64,000 nt of DNA from Flaviflexus equikiangi (lineage in GTDB: Bacteria; Actinomycetota; Actinomycetes; Actinomycetales; Actinomycetaceae), in assembly GCF_014069875.1 (NCBI RefSeq), contig NZ_CP059676.1:682001-746000 (forward strand), read 5' to 3'. Shown here piece by piece: positions 28,524-37,765 of the stretch. Each line of letters begins with the position of its first letter. The first letter of the stretch is position 1. The notes beneath the pieces were generated by a model. That model made no database searches and was not told the origin of the DNA. It saw only the letters and a list, made by a program, of their open reading frames with translations. The translations under genes and the position numbers were made by a program.

Positions 28524-29704
28524 GGCGCGTCGTCGTCCTCGGGTCGACCGGATCGATCGGCACGCAGGCACTCGACCTGGCACGCAGCCACGACCTGTCG
28601 ATCGTCGGTTTAACCGCTGGAGGCGGCCACGTCGAGCTGCTCGCGCAGCAGGCCGCAGAGTTCCGCGTCCCCACCATCGGCATCGCCGACCCGGCACGCG
28701 TGGATGACCTGGACAGAGCGTGCCAGAGCCTCGGAGTCACCCCGACGATCATCTCCGGGCCCGATGCGAATGTTGAGATCGCACGCCTCGTCCCGGACGG
28801 TACGGTCCTCAATGGCATCACCGGTTCTATTGGGCTTCCCGCCACACTGTCAGCACTCCAGTCGGGTGCAACGCTTGCCCTTGCGAACAAGGAGTCCCTT
28901 GTTGCCGGTGGGGCGCTGGTGCGTGAAGCGATGGTGAGACCTGGCCAGATCGTCCCCGTCGATTCGGAGCATTCCGCCATTGCGCAGGCTCTTCGGGGAG
29001 GACGGCACGAGAAGGGCTTGACTTCGCCCGTCGTGAGCGGGCGTTCCGATGTCGCGAAGCTGATCCTCACAGCATCCGGTGGGCCCTTCCGGGGGAAGAA
29101 GCGTGCAGAACTCGAGAGAGTCACCGCGTCCGCGGCCCTCAACCATCCGACGTGGTCCATGGGGCCGGTCGTCACGATCAACTCATCCACGCTCATGAAC
29201 AAGGGACTGGAGCTCATCGAAGCGTCGCTCCTGTTCGACATTGCGCCCGCGTCGATCGTGCCCGTCGTCCACCCGCAGTCCGTCATCCACTCGATGGTCG
29301 AGTTCGTCGACGGGTCAACCCTGGCGCAAGCCTCCCCACCTGACATGAAGCTTCCGATCGCGCTGGGATTGACCTGGCCCGAGCGTCTTCCCTCGGTTGC
29401 GGCACCATGCTCATGGGATAGCCCAGTCGAGTGGACCTTCGAACCCGTTGACCATGACACCTTCCCCGCTTTGCGCCTTGCCAGAGCGGCGCTCGAGGCC
29501 GGTCCCCTTCATCCCGCCGTCTTGAATGCGGCCAATGAAGAGGTTGTGGCCGCGTTCCTCGGCGGAGCGCTCGGATATCTCGCTATGGGGGACGTCGTCC
29601 GTCAGGTCGTGGAAGAGTTCGATTCGCCTCCGTCGTTGACAGTCGACGCCGTCGGCGAGGCGGAAGAGTGGGCGCGTCGCCGTGCCCGGGAGATAGCCTC
29701 GTGA
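28520..29704 (+). CDS. dxr: 1-deoxy-D-xylulose-5-phosphate reductoisomerase
   Basis: 394 residues. It catalyses the committed step of the MEP isoprenoid pathway, using NADPH and a divalent metal. The NADPH motif LGSTGSIGTQALD is at the start. The metal site and substrate loop PVDSEHSAIAQALRG and the LTASGGPFRG and HPTWSMGP segments are present. Overlaps the preceding gene by four bases and the Rip-type protease by four (GTGA); ispG lies 1.8 kb downstream. Confidence 0.97.
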   Translation: MRRVVVLGSTGSIGTQALDLARSHDLSIVGLTAGGGHVELLAQQAAEFRVPTIGIADPARVDDLDRACQSLGVTPTIISGPDANVEIARLVPDGTVLNGITGSIGLPATLSALQSGATLALANKESLVAGGALVREAMVRPGQIVPVDSEHSAIAQALRGGRHEKGLTSPVVSGRSDVAKLILTASGGPFRGKKRAELERVTASAALNHPTWSMGPVVTINSSTLMNKGLELIEASLLFDIAPASIVPVVHPQSVIHSMVEFVDGSTLAQASPPDMKLPIALGLTWPERLPSVAAPCSWDSPVEWTFEPVDHDTFPALRLARAALEAGPLHPAVLNAANEEVVAAFLGGALGYLAMGDVVRQVVEEFDSPPSLTVDAVGEAEEWARRRAREIAS

Positions 29705-30996
29705 GCATCGCCGGATTGTTTGTCCTTGTCATCGGCGTCATCCTCGCGATCGCGCTGCACGAGATCGGCCACCTTGTGCCCGCCAAGCTCTTCGGCGTCA
29801 AGGTGCCGAAGTATTTCATCGGCTTCGGGCCGACACTGTTCTCGCGGACATTCCGCGGGACCGAGTATGGGGTCAAGGCAATCCCGCTGGGCGGATTCGT
29901 GCAGCTGAGCGGAATGTATGCCCCGGCGAAAGACGGTGTTGTCCTGACCAACAGGAAGGGCCAGCTGACTCTCGCAGAGGAGGCTAGGAGAGTCTCCGCA
30001 GAGCAGATCGAGCCGGGCGAGGAGGAGCATGCGTTCTACCGCCTGTCGGTTCCGAAGAAGCTGGCGGTCATGTTCGGCGGGCCCTTCGTCAACCTCCTCA
30101 TCGCACTCGCCCTATCAGTCGTTCTCCTCGTCGGCATCGGAGCACCCGCACTTCTCAACCAGGTGGGTGCCATACCGGCCTGCGTGAGCGCCTCGGAGTG
30201 TTCGGATGCTGATCCCGTGACTCCCGCTGAGACGGCAGGTCTGCGCCCGGGAGACACGATCCTGTCCTGGGGTGGAACTCCCACCCAGTCGTGGACCGAT
30301 GTTCAGCAGGCAATATCATCCGGGACAGCCTCCCCGACAGAGGTCACGGTCGATCGAGATGGTGACACGATCTCGTTGACGGTCACGCCGGTGATGCTCG
30401 AGCGTCCCGTTGTCGACGAGGACGGCCAGGTCGTTCTCGAGAACGGTGAGGAGCTCACCCAGGTCGTGCCCTACGTCGGCATCGCCCCCGCGATCGGTTT
30501 GGAGCGGCAGAGCATCACGGCCGTGCCAGGCTATATCGGCGACATGCTGTGGCGCACCGCGGGAGTGATCGTACGTCTTCCCCAACAGCTGTGGAGCTTG
30601 ACCACAGATTTCGTCACGGGTCAGGAACGCGACCAGTCCTCGATCGTCGGCATCATCGGAGTCGCCCAGGTTGCGGGGCAGATCACGGGCGCCGATATCG
30701 ATGGCTATTCCGCGACCGAGAAGACCGCGGATCTCATCAACCTGCTGATCGCACTCAACGTGTCACTCTTCGCCTTCAACATGCTGCCTCTTCTGCCGCT
30801 CGACGGCGGTCACATCACGGGGGCGCTCTATGAGGGGGCACGTCGCAGGTGGGCGGCGATGAGAGGCCGGCCCGATCCGGGCCCCGCCGACACGGCAAGA
30901 CTCATGCCGCTGAGCTACGCAGTCGCGGGTGCCTTCATCCTCATGACGGTGATTCTCATCGTCGTCGACATCTTCAACCCCATCACCCTGTACTAG
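29701..30996 (+). CDS. rip1: M50 site-2 zinc metalloprotease, RseP/Rip1 type
   Basis: 431 residues from the GTG overlapping the dxr stop. It cleaves within membranes, for example anti-sigma factors. The zinc motif HEIGH is at residues 20-24, in a first transmembrane helix; the third metal ligand is in NMLPLLPLDGGH. One PDZ domain is seen between, near residues 170-230, with AETAGLRPGDTILSWGG. The dxr-rip-ispG-GNAT order equals the mycobacterial cluster. Its substrates here are unknown. Confidence 0.94.
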   Translation: MSIAGLFVLVIGVILAIALHEIGHLVPAKLFGVKVPKYFIGFGPTLFSRTFRGTEYGVKAIPLGGFVQLSGMYAPAKDGVVLTNRKGQLTLAEEARRVSAEQIEPGEEEHAFYRLSVPKKLAVMFGGPFVNLLIALALSVVLLVGIGAPALLNQVGAIPACVSASECSDADPVTPAETAGLRPGDTILSWGGTPTQSWTDVQQAISSGTASPTEVTVDRDGDTISLTVTPVMLERPVVDEDGQVVLENGEELTQVVPYVGIAPAIGLERQSITAVPGYIGDMLWRTAGVIVRLPQQLWSLTTDFVTGQERDQSSIVGIIGVAQVAGQITGADIDGYSATEKTADLINLLIALNVSLFAFNMLPLLPLDGGHITGALYEGARRRWAAMRGRPDPGPADTARLMPLSYAVAGAFILMTVILIVVDIFNPITLY

Positions 30997-31060
30997 GTGG
31001 GCCCTTCCACCGGCCGCTGATCGCGACTACCCTCGGAGAGAACTCGCCTCGGAGGTGGAT

Positions 31061-31411
31061 ATGCCAACGTTCATGATCTCATTCCCGAAGAACGCTATGC
31101 CGACGGATGATGTGGCGGCGGCATCGACCGATTCCCATGCGGTTGTGGCGGACGCGAAGGCCTCGGGTGTGTGGCTGTGCGGGGGAGCCCTCTCTCATGA
31201 CACCCCGCCCATCCTCGTCGAGGCCGACGGTGCCATCACCCGCGGAAACTATCCCGAGACGGAACACATCGAAGGCGGGTTCGCCCTCCTGTCGCTTCCC
31301 TCTTTCGATGAGGCTGTGTCATGGGCGGCGCGATTCGCGGCGGCGTGTCGATGTGCGCAGGAGGTCCGCGTCTTCGCGGAGGATCCGCATGCCTCCCCGG
31401 GGGCCGACTGA
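31061..31411 (+). CDS. YCII-related domain protein
   Basis: 116 residues. GGAGG sits seven bases upstream of the ATG at 31061, deciding this start over a GTG six bases earlier. The N-terminal PTFMISFPK strand and the C-terminal FALLSLPSFDEAVSWAARF helix follow the compact ferredoxin-like YCII/DGPF fold found in several actinobacterial proteins. No catalytic residues can be assigned; the paired Cys (LCGG and CRCAQ) are odd for the family. It stands between the protease and ispG. Confidence 0.7.
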   Translation: MPTFMISFPKNAMPTDDVAAASTDSHAVVADAKASGVWLCGGALSHDTPPILVEADGAITRGNYPETEHIEGGFALLSLPSFDEAVSWAARFAAACRCAQEVRVFAEDPHASPGAD

Positions 31412-31530
31412 GTCCCTGAGGACATGGTTGGCGCAGTCTTTTCCCGGATTCGAGCCGATTCGCGGCTGTGGCGGTGTCTCATTCCTTTTTTGGGCGGGAC
31501 TATTCGGGGGAATCTCGTGGCATGCAGTGC

Positions 31531-31536
31531 CATAAT
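31531..31536 (+). promoter_or_regulatory. -10 element for leaderless ispG
   Basis: CATAAT ends six bases before the GTG at 31543 and is the closest match to TATAAT among the leaderless starts. Confidence 0.55.
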
Positions 31537-31542
31537 GATCAT

Positions 31543-32703
31543 GTGACTGAACCCATTTCGCTTGGAATGCCCGGTATCCATGAAGAGCCGGCTGTGCTTG
31601 CCCCGCGCAAGAAGACCCGCAAGATCAAGGTGGGTGACGTCTATGTGGGAGGCGACGCGCCGATCTCAGTGCAGTCGATGACGACAACGAAGACCCACGA
31701 CATCGGTGCGACATTGCAGCAGATCGCGGAGCTCACGGCCTCGGGTTGCGACATCGTCCGGGTTGCCTGCCCGACAGACAAGGATGCCGACGCGCTGAAG
31801 ATCATCGCCCAGCAGTCGACTATCCCCGTCGTCGCAGATATTCACTTCCAGCCGCGCTACGTGTTCGCCGCGATCGAGGCTGGCATGGGAGTGCGGGTCA
31901 ACCCCGGCAATATCAAGCGTTTCGATGATCAGATCCCGGAGATCGCGGCCGCGGCGAATGCTCATGGCACCGCCATGCGCATCGGCGTCAATGCGGGATC
32001 GCTCGATCCTCGTCTGCTCAAGAAATATGGTAAGGCCACTCCCGAAGCCATGGTGGAATCTGCCGTCATGGAGGCTCGTCTTTTCGAGGATGCTGGCTTC
32101 TACGATTTCGCGATTTCGGTGAAGCACCACGATCCGGTCGTCATGGTGCGCGCCTACCAGCTCCTGTCCGAGGAGGGCGATTGGCCGCTCCACCTCGGGG
32201 TGACAGAGGCAGGTCCTGCCTTCCAGGGGACGATCAAGTCAGCTGTCGCTTTCGGGGCGCTCCTCTCCCAGGGCATCGGAGACACGATCCGCGTCTCGCT
32301 CTCGGCACCGCCGGTGGAGGAGATCAAGGTCGGTGAACAGATTCTTCGTTCTCTCGGCCTGCGTCCCAAGCAACTCGAGATCGTGTCGTGCCCCTCGTGC
32401 GGCAGGGCGCAGGTCGATGTCTACGACCTTGCGGAACGCGTCACCGAGGGCTTGAAAGACGTGACGTTCCCCCTTCGTGTTGCCGTCATGGGGTGTGTCG
32501 TCAACGGCCCGGGGGAGGCCCGAGAAGCAGACCTGGGTGTCGCCTCCGGCAACGGCAAGGGACAGATCTTCGTCAAGGGCAAGGTTGTCGACACCGTCCC
32601 GGAGTCGGAGATCGTTGCCACGCTCGTCGCGAGAGCGCGTGCGGTTGCGGAGGAGATGGGTCTGGAAGCGACCGAGGGCGTCACACCTGACGTCATCGTG
32701 TAA
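31543..32703 (+). CDS. ispG: 4-hydroxy-3-methylbut-2-enyl-diphosphate synthase (flavodoxin/ferredoxin)
   Basis: 386 residues from the leaderless GTG. It converts MEcPP to HMBPP in the MEP pathway with a [4Fe-4S] cluster. The cluster cysteines are in SCPSCGR near residue 280 and [11 protein letters not shown] near residue 317. VQSMTTTKT at the start is typical. The in-frame extension upstream reads non-family sequence. Its stop TAA shares one base with the next GNAT start. Confidence 0.96.
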   Translation: MTEPISLGMPGIHEEPAVLAPRKKTRKIKVGDVYVGGDAPISVQSMTTTKTHDIGATLQQIAELTASGCDIVRVACPTDKDADALKIIAQQSTIPVVADIHFQPRYVFAAIEAGMGVRVNPGNIKRFDDQIPEIAAAANAHGTAMRIGVNAGSLDPRLLKKYGKATPEAMVESAVMEARLFEDAGFYDFAISVKHHDPVVMVRAYQLLSEEGDWPLHLGVTEAGPAFQGTIKSAVAFGALLSQGIGDTIRVSLSAPPVEEIKVGEQILRSLGLRPKQLEIVSCPSCGRAQVDVYDLAERVTEGLKDVTFPLRVAVMGCVVNGPGEAREADLGVASGNGKGQIFVKGKVVDTVPESEIVATLVARARAVAEEMGLEATEGVTPDVIV

Positions 32704-33545
32704 TGTTCTGGCCCTCGTCGGGGCCGCGTGTCACGCGGCTCTCGGGGCGCCACAGGAATGCGGTTCGTGAGCAGTTCCTTGACGACCCCGTCTCATCTAT
32801 TCTCGCCGCCGTCCACGTGGACTCGATGGGTCTCGGCTCGTCCCGCATGCTCGGCGTTCTCGAGGCTGGAGAGCTTCATTCCGCCGTATGGTACGGGGCG
32901 AACATGGTTCCCGTCGGCACGGACCATGCTGATCGAGTCCTCTATGCGGACTATGTGCTCGGCCGGCCCCGTGAATGCTCCTCGGTCGTCGGGCGGTCGG
33001 AGGAGGTTCTCGATCTGTGGGAGATGCTCCGCCACGATTGGGGCGAAGCCGAAGTGCGCGCCAGCCAGCCCTCCCTGGTCGCCGGCGAGTCGAGCATCGC
33101 CCCGGACCCGCGGGTGCGGCCTGCCACGATCGATGATGCTGGGCTTGTCACTCCCGCCGCGATCGCGATGTTCACGGAAGAGGTCGGCTACGATCCGACG
33201 ACGTACGGCCCGGGATACATCTCGCGAGTCTACGAGCTGTGCAGGCAGGGGCACACCTTCCTCCGCACGGGGATCGGCCCCGACGGGAAGGTGCGGGTCG
33301 AGTTCAAGGCCGACATCGGCGCACTGTGGGGCGGGGTGGCCCAGATCCAGGGCGTGTGGACGGCCCCAGACCTGCGCGGGCAGGGTATCGGCACGGCGGC
33401 GATGTCGGCCGTGGTCGAGCATGTTCGTTCGCGTATCGCGCCCACCGTGTCCCTCTACGTCAACTCCTACAACCATGCGGCTCTCAGGATGTACGACAGG
33501 GTGGGTTTCCGCCAGGTGGGTGAATTCGCGACCGTTCTCCTCTGA
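32703..33545 (+). CDS. DUF4081-domain GNAT acetyltransferase
   Basis: 280 residues. The N-terminal half is of the DUF4081 type (YGANMVPVG near residue 64) and the C-terminal half a GNAT domain with VWTAPDLRGQGIGTAAMSAV as acetyl-CoA loop (quoted as one 20-residue stretch) and LYVNSYNHAALRMYDRVGF. The position directly after ispG corresponds to mycobacterial Rv2867c. The substrate is not known. Its ATG shares one base with the ispG stop. Confidence 0.9.
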   Translation: MFWPSSGPRVTRLSGRHRNAVREQFLDDPVSSILAAVHVDSMGLGSSRMLGVLEAGELHSAVWYGANMVPVGTDHADRVLYADYVLGRPRECSSVVGRSEEVLDLWEMLRHDWGEAEVRASQPSLVAGESSIAPDPRVRPATIDDAGLVTPAAIAMFTEEVGYDPTTYGPGYISRVYELCRQGHTFLRTGIGPDGKVRVEFKADIGALWGGVAQIQGVWTAPDLRGQGIGTAAMSAVVEHVRSRIAPTVSLYVNSYNHAALRMYDRVGFRQVGEFATVLL

Positions 33546-33571
33546 GTCGCTGTGGCACGGCAAAGGTTAGG

Positions 33572-33577
33572 TAAGCT
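33572..33577 (+). promoter_or_regulatory. -10 element for leaderless proS
   Basis: TAAGCT ends six bases before the proS GTG at 33584. No ribosome site is present. Confidence 0.6.
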
Positions 33578-33583
33578 GAGTCC

Positions 33584-35389
33584 GTGCTGAAAATGTCGAA
33601 TCTCTTTGTCCGGACCCTTCGGGAGAACCCGGCAGATGCTGAAGTCCCCTCCCACCAGCTCCTGGTCCGTGCCGGCTACATTCGCCGTGCCGCCCCGGGC
33701 GTCTATACGTGGCTCCCTCTCGGCCTCAAGGTCGTCCGCAAAGTCGAGCGGATCGTGCGGGAAGAAATGGACGCCACGGGCGCCCAGGAAGTCCACTTCC
33801 CGGCCCTGCTGCCGCGCGAGCCCTACGAGGCGACGAACCGGTGGACCGAGTACGGCCCGAACCTGTTCCGCCTCAAGGACCGCCGCGACAACGACTACCT
33901 CCTCGCGCCCACGCACGAGGAGATGTTCACCCTCCTGGTGAAGGACCTGTACTCCTCGTACAAGGACCTCCCGCTCATGCTCTACCAGATCCAGACGAAG
34001 TACCGCGATGAGGCACGGCCCCGCGCCGGCCTGATCCGGGGCCGCGAATTCATCATGAAGGACGCCTATTCCTTCGACGTGGCCGACGAGGGCCTGGACG
34101 TCCAGTACCAGTGCATGCGGGACACGTACGAAAAGATCTTCGCGCGTCTCGGCCTCGACTACGTCATCTGCTCCGCCATGTCCGGTGCGATGGGAGGATC
34201 GCGGTCAGAGGAGTTCCTCCACCCCACACCGATCGGGGAGGACACGTTCGTCCGTGCAGCATCGGGCTATGCCGCGAATGCGGAGGCGGTGACCACGCCG
34301 CAGGCACCGGAGCTCGACTGCTCAGATGTTCCCGCCGCAGAGGTTCTCGACACTCCCGAATCGACGACGATCGATACTCTCGTGGCGGTTGCGAACGAGC
34401 TCAAGCCGAAGGCCGAACCGTGGGGTGCGGCCGACACGTTGAAGAACGTCGTCCTCGCCCTCGGACATCCCGACGGCACCCGCGAGGTCATCGTCGTGGG
34501 CGTCCCGGGAGACAGGGATGTCGACCTCAAGCGCGTCGAGGCGGCATTGTCCCCCGCCGAGGTGGAGGTGGCGACCGCGGAGGATCTCAAGAAGCATCCC
34601 GAGCTCGTCCCCGGCTACATCGGCCCCATGGCCATCGGCCCCAATTCGCCGAGCCGCGTCACCGAGGACGGCGTGATCTCAGGATCTGTCCGCTACCTCC
34701 TCGACCCCCGCGTGGCCCGCGGATCAGCCTGGATCACGGGTGCCAACGAGAACGCGAAGCATGTCTTCAACCTCGTGTACGGCCGCGACTTCGAGGCGGA
34801 CGGCACGATCGAAGCTGTCGAGATTCGTGCGGGTGATCCGTCTCCCGACGGTTCGGGCCCGCTCGAGCTCGCCCGCGGCATCGAGGTCGGCCACATCTTC
34901 CAGCTGGGACGGAAGTACGCAGAGAACCTTGGCTTGACTGTCCTGGACGAGAACGGCAAGTCCCGCGTCGTCACCATGGGCTCCTACGGTCTCGGCGTCT
35001 CGCGCGTGCTCGCCGCGCTCGCGGAGAAGAACCATGACGAGTTCGGTCTCGTGTGGCCCATCAACATCGCACCCGCCCACGTTCACGTGCTGGCAACCGG
35101 GAAGGGCGCGGAGATCTTCGATAAGGCTGAGGAAATCGCCGCAGAGCTCACCGATGCCGGCTTCGAGGTCGTCTACGATGATCGGGTCAAGGTTTCTGCC
35201 GGTGTGAAGTTCAAGGACTATGAACTTCTCGGCATTCCCTACGGGCTCGTCGTCGGACGCGGTCTCGCCGATGGGACCGTGGAGATCCGCAACCGCGTGA
35301 CCGGTGAATCGATCGAGACGCCCGTCGCCGACGCTGTCGCACACCTTTCTGAGCTGCTGCGGGCCGATCTGGCCGCACACGGCGAATAG
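33584..35389 (+). CDS. proS: prolyl-tRNA synthetase, bacterial type with editing insertion
   Basis: 601 residues. Class II synthetase charging tRNA-Pro. Motif 1 lies in [20 protein letters not shown], motif 2 in [20 protein letters not shown], and motif 3 in [15 protein letters not shown]. The region from about residue 225 to 385 is the INS editing domain that clears Ala-tRNA-Pro. The C-terminal anticodon-binding domain contains VYDDR[16 protein letters not shown]. GTG start, leaderless. Confidence 0.97.
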   Translation: MLKMSNLFVRTLRENPADAEVPSHQLLVRAGYIRRAAPGVYTWLPLGLKVVRKVERIVREEMDATGAQEVHFPALLPREPYEATNRWTEYGPNLFRLKDRRDNDYLLAPTHEEMFTLLVKDLYSSYKDLPLMLYQIQTKYRDEARPRAGLIRGREFIMKDAYSFDVADEGLDVQYQCMRDTYEKIFARLGLDYVICSAMSGAMGGSRSEEFLHPTPIGEDTFVRAASGYAANAEAVTTPQAPELDCSDVPAAEVLDTPESTTIDTLVAVANELKPKAEPWGAADTLKNVVLALGHPDGTREVIVVGVPGDRDVDLKRVEAALSPAEVEVATAEDLKKHPELVPGYIGPMAIGPNSPSRVTEDGVISGSVRYLLDPRVARGSAWITGANENAKHVFNLVYGRDFEADGTIEAVEIRAGDPSPDGSGPLELARGIEVGHIFQLGRKYAENLGLTVLDENGKSRVVTMGSYGLGVSRVLAALAEKNHDEFGLVWPINIAPAHVHVLATGKGAEIFDKAEEIAAELTDAGFEVVYDDRVKVSAGVKFKDYELLGIPYGLVVGRGLADGTVEIRNRVTGESIETPVADAVAHLSELLRADLAAHGE

Positions 35390-35392
35390 TGC

Positions 35393-35420
35393 GGGTGCGG
35401 GGGAGTCTTCCTCCGCACCC
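35393..35420. terminator. hairpin between convergent proS and the GntR gene
   Basis: GGGTGCGG pairs with CCGCACCC, extended inwards by four more pairs, starting four bases after the proS stop. There is no T-run on the + strand. It could serve both convergent genes. Confidence 0.55.
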
Positions 35421-35447
35421 CACGCGGGGCAGTGGCGTTCAGGACGT

Positions 35448-36119
35448 TCAGGAGAATGTCCTCATGAGGGACGGGATCCTGTCAAGATGCTTCTTCAGCG
35501 TTGCGACTGCCGACTCGAGGTTGCCCGTCGATAGGTGCTCGATGAGTGCCAGGTGTTCGCCGTGGATGATGTCGAGACGATCCGGGGCAGTCGAAATGGT
35601 GCGGACCGAGAGTCTCACCTGGCGCGGCTGGAGCGAGTCATACAGTTCGCTCATGACTGCGTTTCCCGCGTGGGAGACGAAGAGGGAATGGAGGCGCTGG
35701 TCGAGCTGGGCGACGTCGTTCCAGCGCTCCTTCGTGCCCGCCTCGTAGAGCTCTTCGGCGATCTCGGTAGCACGGCGGGGGAGGGCATGACCCTGGGAGA
35801 CGATTTCGTCGAAAGCATGCGATTCGAGGACGAATCGTGTCGCATAGACCTCTTCGAGCTCGCGGGCGCTGATCATGCGCACCTGTGCTCCTCGCCTGGG
35901 AAGAATATCGATGAAACGCTCTGCCTGGAGGCGGTGCAGTGCCTCTCGGACGGGTGTCCGTGAGGTGTTGACCTCGTGAGAGAGGGCGACCTCGTCGAGG
36001 AATTCGCCTTCTCGGAACACCCCTGTGAGGATCGCGTTCCTGATCCATTCGTAGGCGCGGTCGCTTGCTGAGAGCGTGCGAGTCTTCCGGGGACTTTCAC
36101 CCGTCATGCCGTTGTCCAT
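35448..36119 (-). CDS. GntR-family transcriptional regulator, FadR/FCD subfamily
   Basis: 223 residues. An N-terminal winged helix-turn-helix (EVNTSRTPVREALHRLQAER) is followed by an all-helical FCD ligand domain from about residue 90; metal-site histidines are seen in LDQRLHSLFVSHAG and IIHGEHLALIEHL. FCD regulators bind carboxylic acids and usually repress a divergent catabolic operon. That fits: it faces an aldolase/amidase/TRAP operon across 105 bases with palindromic sites. TACACT six bases before the ATG indicates a leaderless transcript. The likely ligand is a small carboxylate carried by the TRAP system. Confidence 0.92.
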   Translation of the reverse strand: MDNGMTGESPRKTRTLSASDRAYEWIRNAILTGVFREGEFLDEVALSHEVNTSRTPVREALHRLQAERFIDILPRRGAQVRMISARELEEVYATRFVLESHAFDEIVSQGHALPRRATEIAEELYEAGTKERWNDVAQLDQRLHSLFVSHAGNAVMSELYDSLQPRQVRLSVRTISTAPDRLDIIHGEHLALIEHLSTGNLESAVATLKKHLDRIPSLMRTFS

Positions 36120-36125
36120 GGTCCG

Positions 36126-36131
36126 AGTGTA
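36126..36131 (-). promoter_or_regulatory. -10 element for the leaderless gntR-type gene
   Basis: On the minus strand TACACT stands six bases before the ATG at 36119. It overlaps the left arm of the inverted repeat at 36128-36135. Confidence 0.55.
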
Positions 36132-36180
36132 GACGATGCGCTTTACAACCTGTACATGTCATGTATACATTACGTCTACA
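36128..36180. promoter_or_regulatory. predicted GntR operator region with nested palindromes
   Basis: Two perfect 8-base inverted arms, TGTAGACG (36128-36135) and CGTCTACA (36173-36180), flank the region. The palindrome TGTACA (36151-36156) lies almost exactly at their centre, and a perfect 10-base palindrome ATGTATACAT (36161-36170) overlaps the -10 of the catabolic operon. TGTA-type half-sites are common among FadR-subfamily GntR operators. Binding here would cover both divergent promoters. Confidence 0.6.
36142..36171 (+). promoter_or_regulatory. predicted promoter of the aldolase-TRAP operon
   Basis: -35 TTTACA (36142-36147), 18-base spacer, -10 TACATT (36166-36171). The -10 lies within the ATGTATACAT palindrome, so regulator binding should block it. 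The leader before the ATG at 36225 would be about 45 bases and carries AAAGGAG. Confidence 0.5.
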
Positions 36181-36224
36181 TAATGTGGTCCGGGCAACGA
36201 TGCTCGGGTGGACAAAGGAGAGCA

Positions 36225-36971
36225 ATGACGTTTCCTTCCCTGAGCGTATGGTTGACGGAGCCGTCGACGGCCGCCGTCGAGATGGCACACCTGGCCGGGT
36301 ACGACGCTGTCGTCCTCGACGTCGAACACGGCCTCTTCGACCTCGCGGCACTCGACTGGCTCATTCCCCAGATCAGAGCGCGCGGCATGAGAGCAATCGT
36401 CAAAGTCCTCGGACCGGAGCGTGGCCCCATCCAGCAGGCACTCGATTTCGGTGCTGATGCGGTTGCGATCCCGCACATCGAATCGGCCGATCATGCACGG
36501 ACCGTCTGCGGATTCGCCAAGTTCCCCCCGCTCGGAGATCGGAGCTTCGCAGGCGGACGCACGTCCGGCTATCGCGGCTTCACCGACGACTGGGTGGCCC
36601 GGCAGGACCGGGAGACAGCCTGCTACCCGATGATCGAAGACGCGAGCGCCTTCGATGATATCGACGCCATTCTCGCGCTGCCCACCGTCGATGGCATCTT
36701 CGTCGGACCATCCGACCTCAGCCTGCGGCGCGGCCGGGGAGCATATGCCGTGACAGACGCCGATCTCGACGACATCCGGCACCTGGCACGAGCCGCCAAG
36801 GCTGCTGGCAAACCCTGGATTTTACCCGCATGGAGCGAGGCGGAACAGAAACTCGCACACGACGAGGGCGCATCGACCATCGTCCTCGCAATGCAGTACG
36901 GTGCGATCCTGGCAGGATTCACCCAGACGCTGACAAACTTCAAGGCCATGGCCGAAAGGAACCCCCGATGA
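36225..36971 (+). CDS. HpcH/HpaI-type class II aldolase / citrate lyase-like protein
   Basis: 248 residues from the ATG at 36225, preceded by AAAGGAG. A TIM-barrel of the PF03328 family with LDVEHG near residues 32-37, GADAVAIPHIESADHA near 79-94, and VGPSDLSLR; the metal-binding Glu and Asp are in YPMIEDAS and the barrel strands. Members cleave 2-keto-3-deoxy or 4-hydroxy-2-oxo acids to pyruvate plus an aldehyde (GarL, HpaI, RhmA), so the product likely feeds pyruvate. Exact substrate is not readable from sequence. First gene of a six-gene operon with overlapping starts and stops. Confidence 0.88.
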   Translation: MTFPSLSVWLTEPSTAAVEMAHLAGYDAVVLDVEHGLFDLAALDWLIPQIRARGMRAIVKVLGPERGPIQQALDFGADAVAIPHIESADHARTVCGFAKFPPLGDRSFAGGRTSGYRGFTDDWVARQDRETACYPMIEDASAFDDIDAILALPTVDGIFVGPSDLSLRRGRGAYAVTDADLDDIRHLARAAKAAGKPWILPAWSEAEQKLAHDEGASTIVLAMQYGAILAGFTQTLTNFKAMAERNPR

Positions 36972-37765
36972 TCACGAGCGCTGTCCTCCAGTACGCTCCG
37001 ACCGCCGATAAGGCGGCCAACCTTCGCACGATCGAAGCAATGCTGCGAGACGCGGCGGCGGGCGGAGCCCGTCTCGCCGTCCTCCCCGAATATGCGATCT
37101 ATACGGTCGCGTCAATGGACAACAGTTTCGTCGAGACCGCAGAAGACCTCGACGGCCCCGCAGTGACCCGCTTGAGGGAGCTCTCCGCCGAGCTCGGGAT
37201 CGCGATCGTCGCGGGCATCAACGAAGCCGCGACCGATGATCGGATCTACAACACCCTCGTCGGCATCGACGCCGGCGAACTCCGTGCGATCTACCGAAAA
37301 GTCCATCTCTACGATGCTTTCGGATATAAGGAATCAGATCGTGTCATCGCGGCCGAGCCGGGAAACGGCGGCGTCTTCGCCGTCGACGGCTTCACGATCG
37401 GTCTGCAGACCTGCTACGACCTCCGGTTCCCCGAGACGTCGCGCATGCTCGTTGATGCCGGGGCCACCGTCATCGCGCTGCCCGCCGAATGGGTGCCGGG
37501 TCCCCTCAAGGAATACCACTGGAACACGCTGATCCGGGCTCGAGCGATCGAGAACACCGTGTACGTGCTCGCGGCCGACCAGTGTGCGCCGACCGGCGCT
37601 GGACAGAGCGCGATCATCGACCCCATGGGCATCGCACTCGCCCAGGTCGGCGAGACCGCCGGCATCGGCTTCGCAACACTCACCCAGGCGCGTCTCGACG
37701 CGGTACGGGCAACGAACCCTGCGCTCGCGCTGCGCCGCTACCGGGTGGGGATCGCAGATGATTAG
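36968..37765 (+). CDS. nitrilase-superfamily carbon-nitrogen hydrolase
   Basis: 265 residues. The catalytic triad is E41 (LPEYAIY), K111 (YRKVHLYD) and C149 (QTCYDLRFPE). The CYDLRFPE pattern is seen in amidase-type branches such as omega-amidase rather than true nitrilases. In this operon it may release ammonia from an amide or carbamoyl derivative before aldol cleavage, but the substrate is open. Its ATG overlaps the aldolase stop (ATGA) and its stop overlaps the DctP start by eight bases. Confidence 0.88.
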   Translation: MITSAVLQYAPTADKAANLRTIEAMLRDAAAGGARLAVLPEYAIYTVASMDNSFVETAEDLDGPAVTRLRELSAELGIAIVAGINEAATDDRIYNTLVGIDAGELRAIYRKVHLYDAFGYKESDRVIAAEPGNGGVFAVDGFTIGLQTCYDLRFPETSRMLVDAGATVIALPAEWVPGPLKEYHWNTLIRARAIENTVYVLAADQCAPTGAGQSAIIDPMGIALAQVGETAGIGFATLTQARLDAVRATNPALALRRYRVGIADD

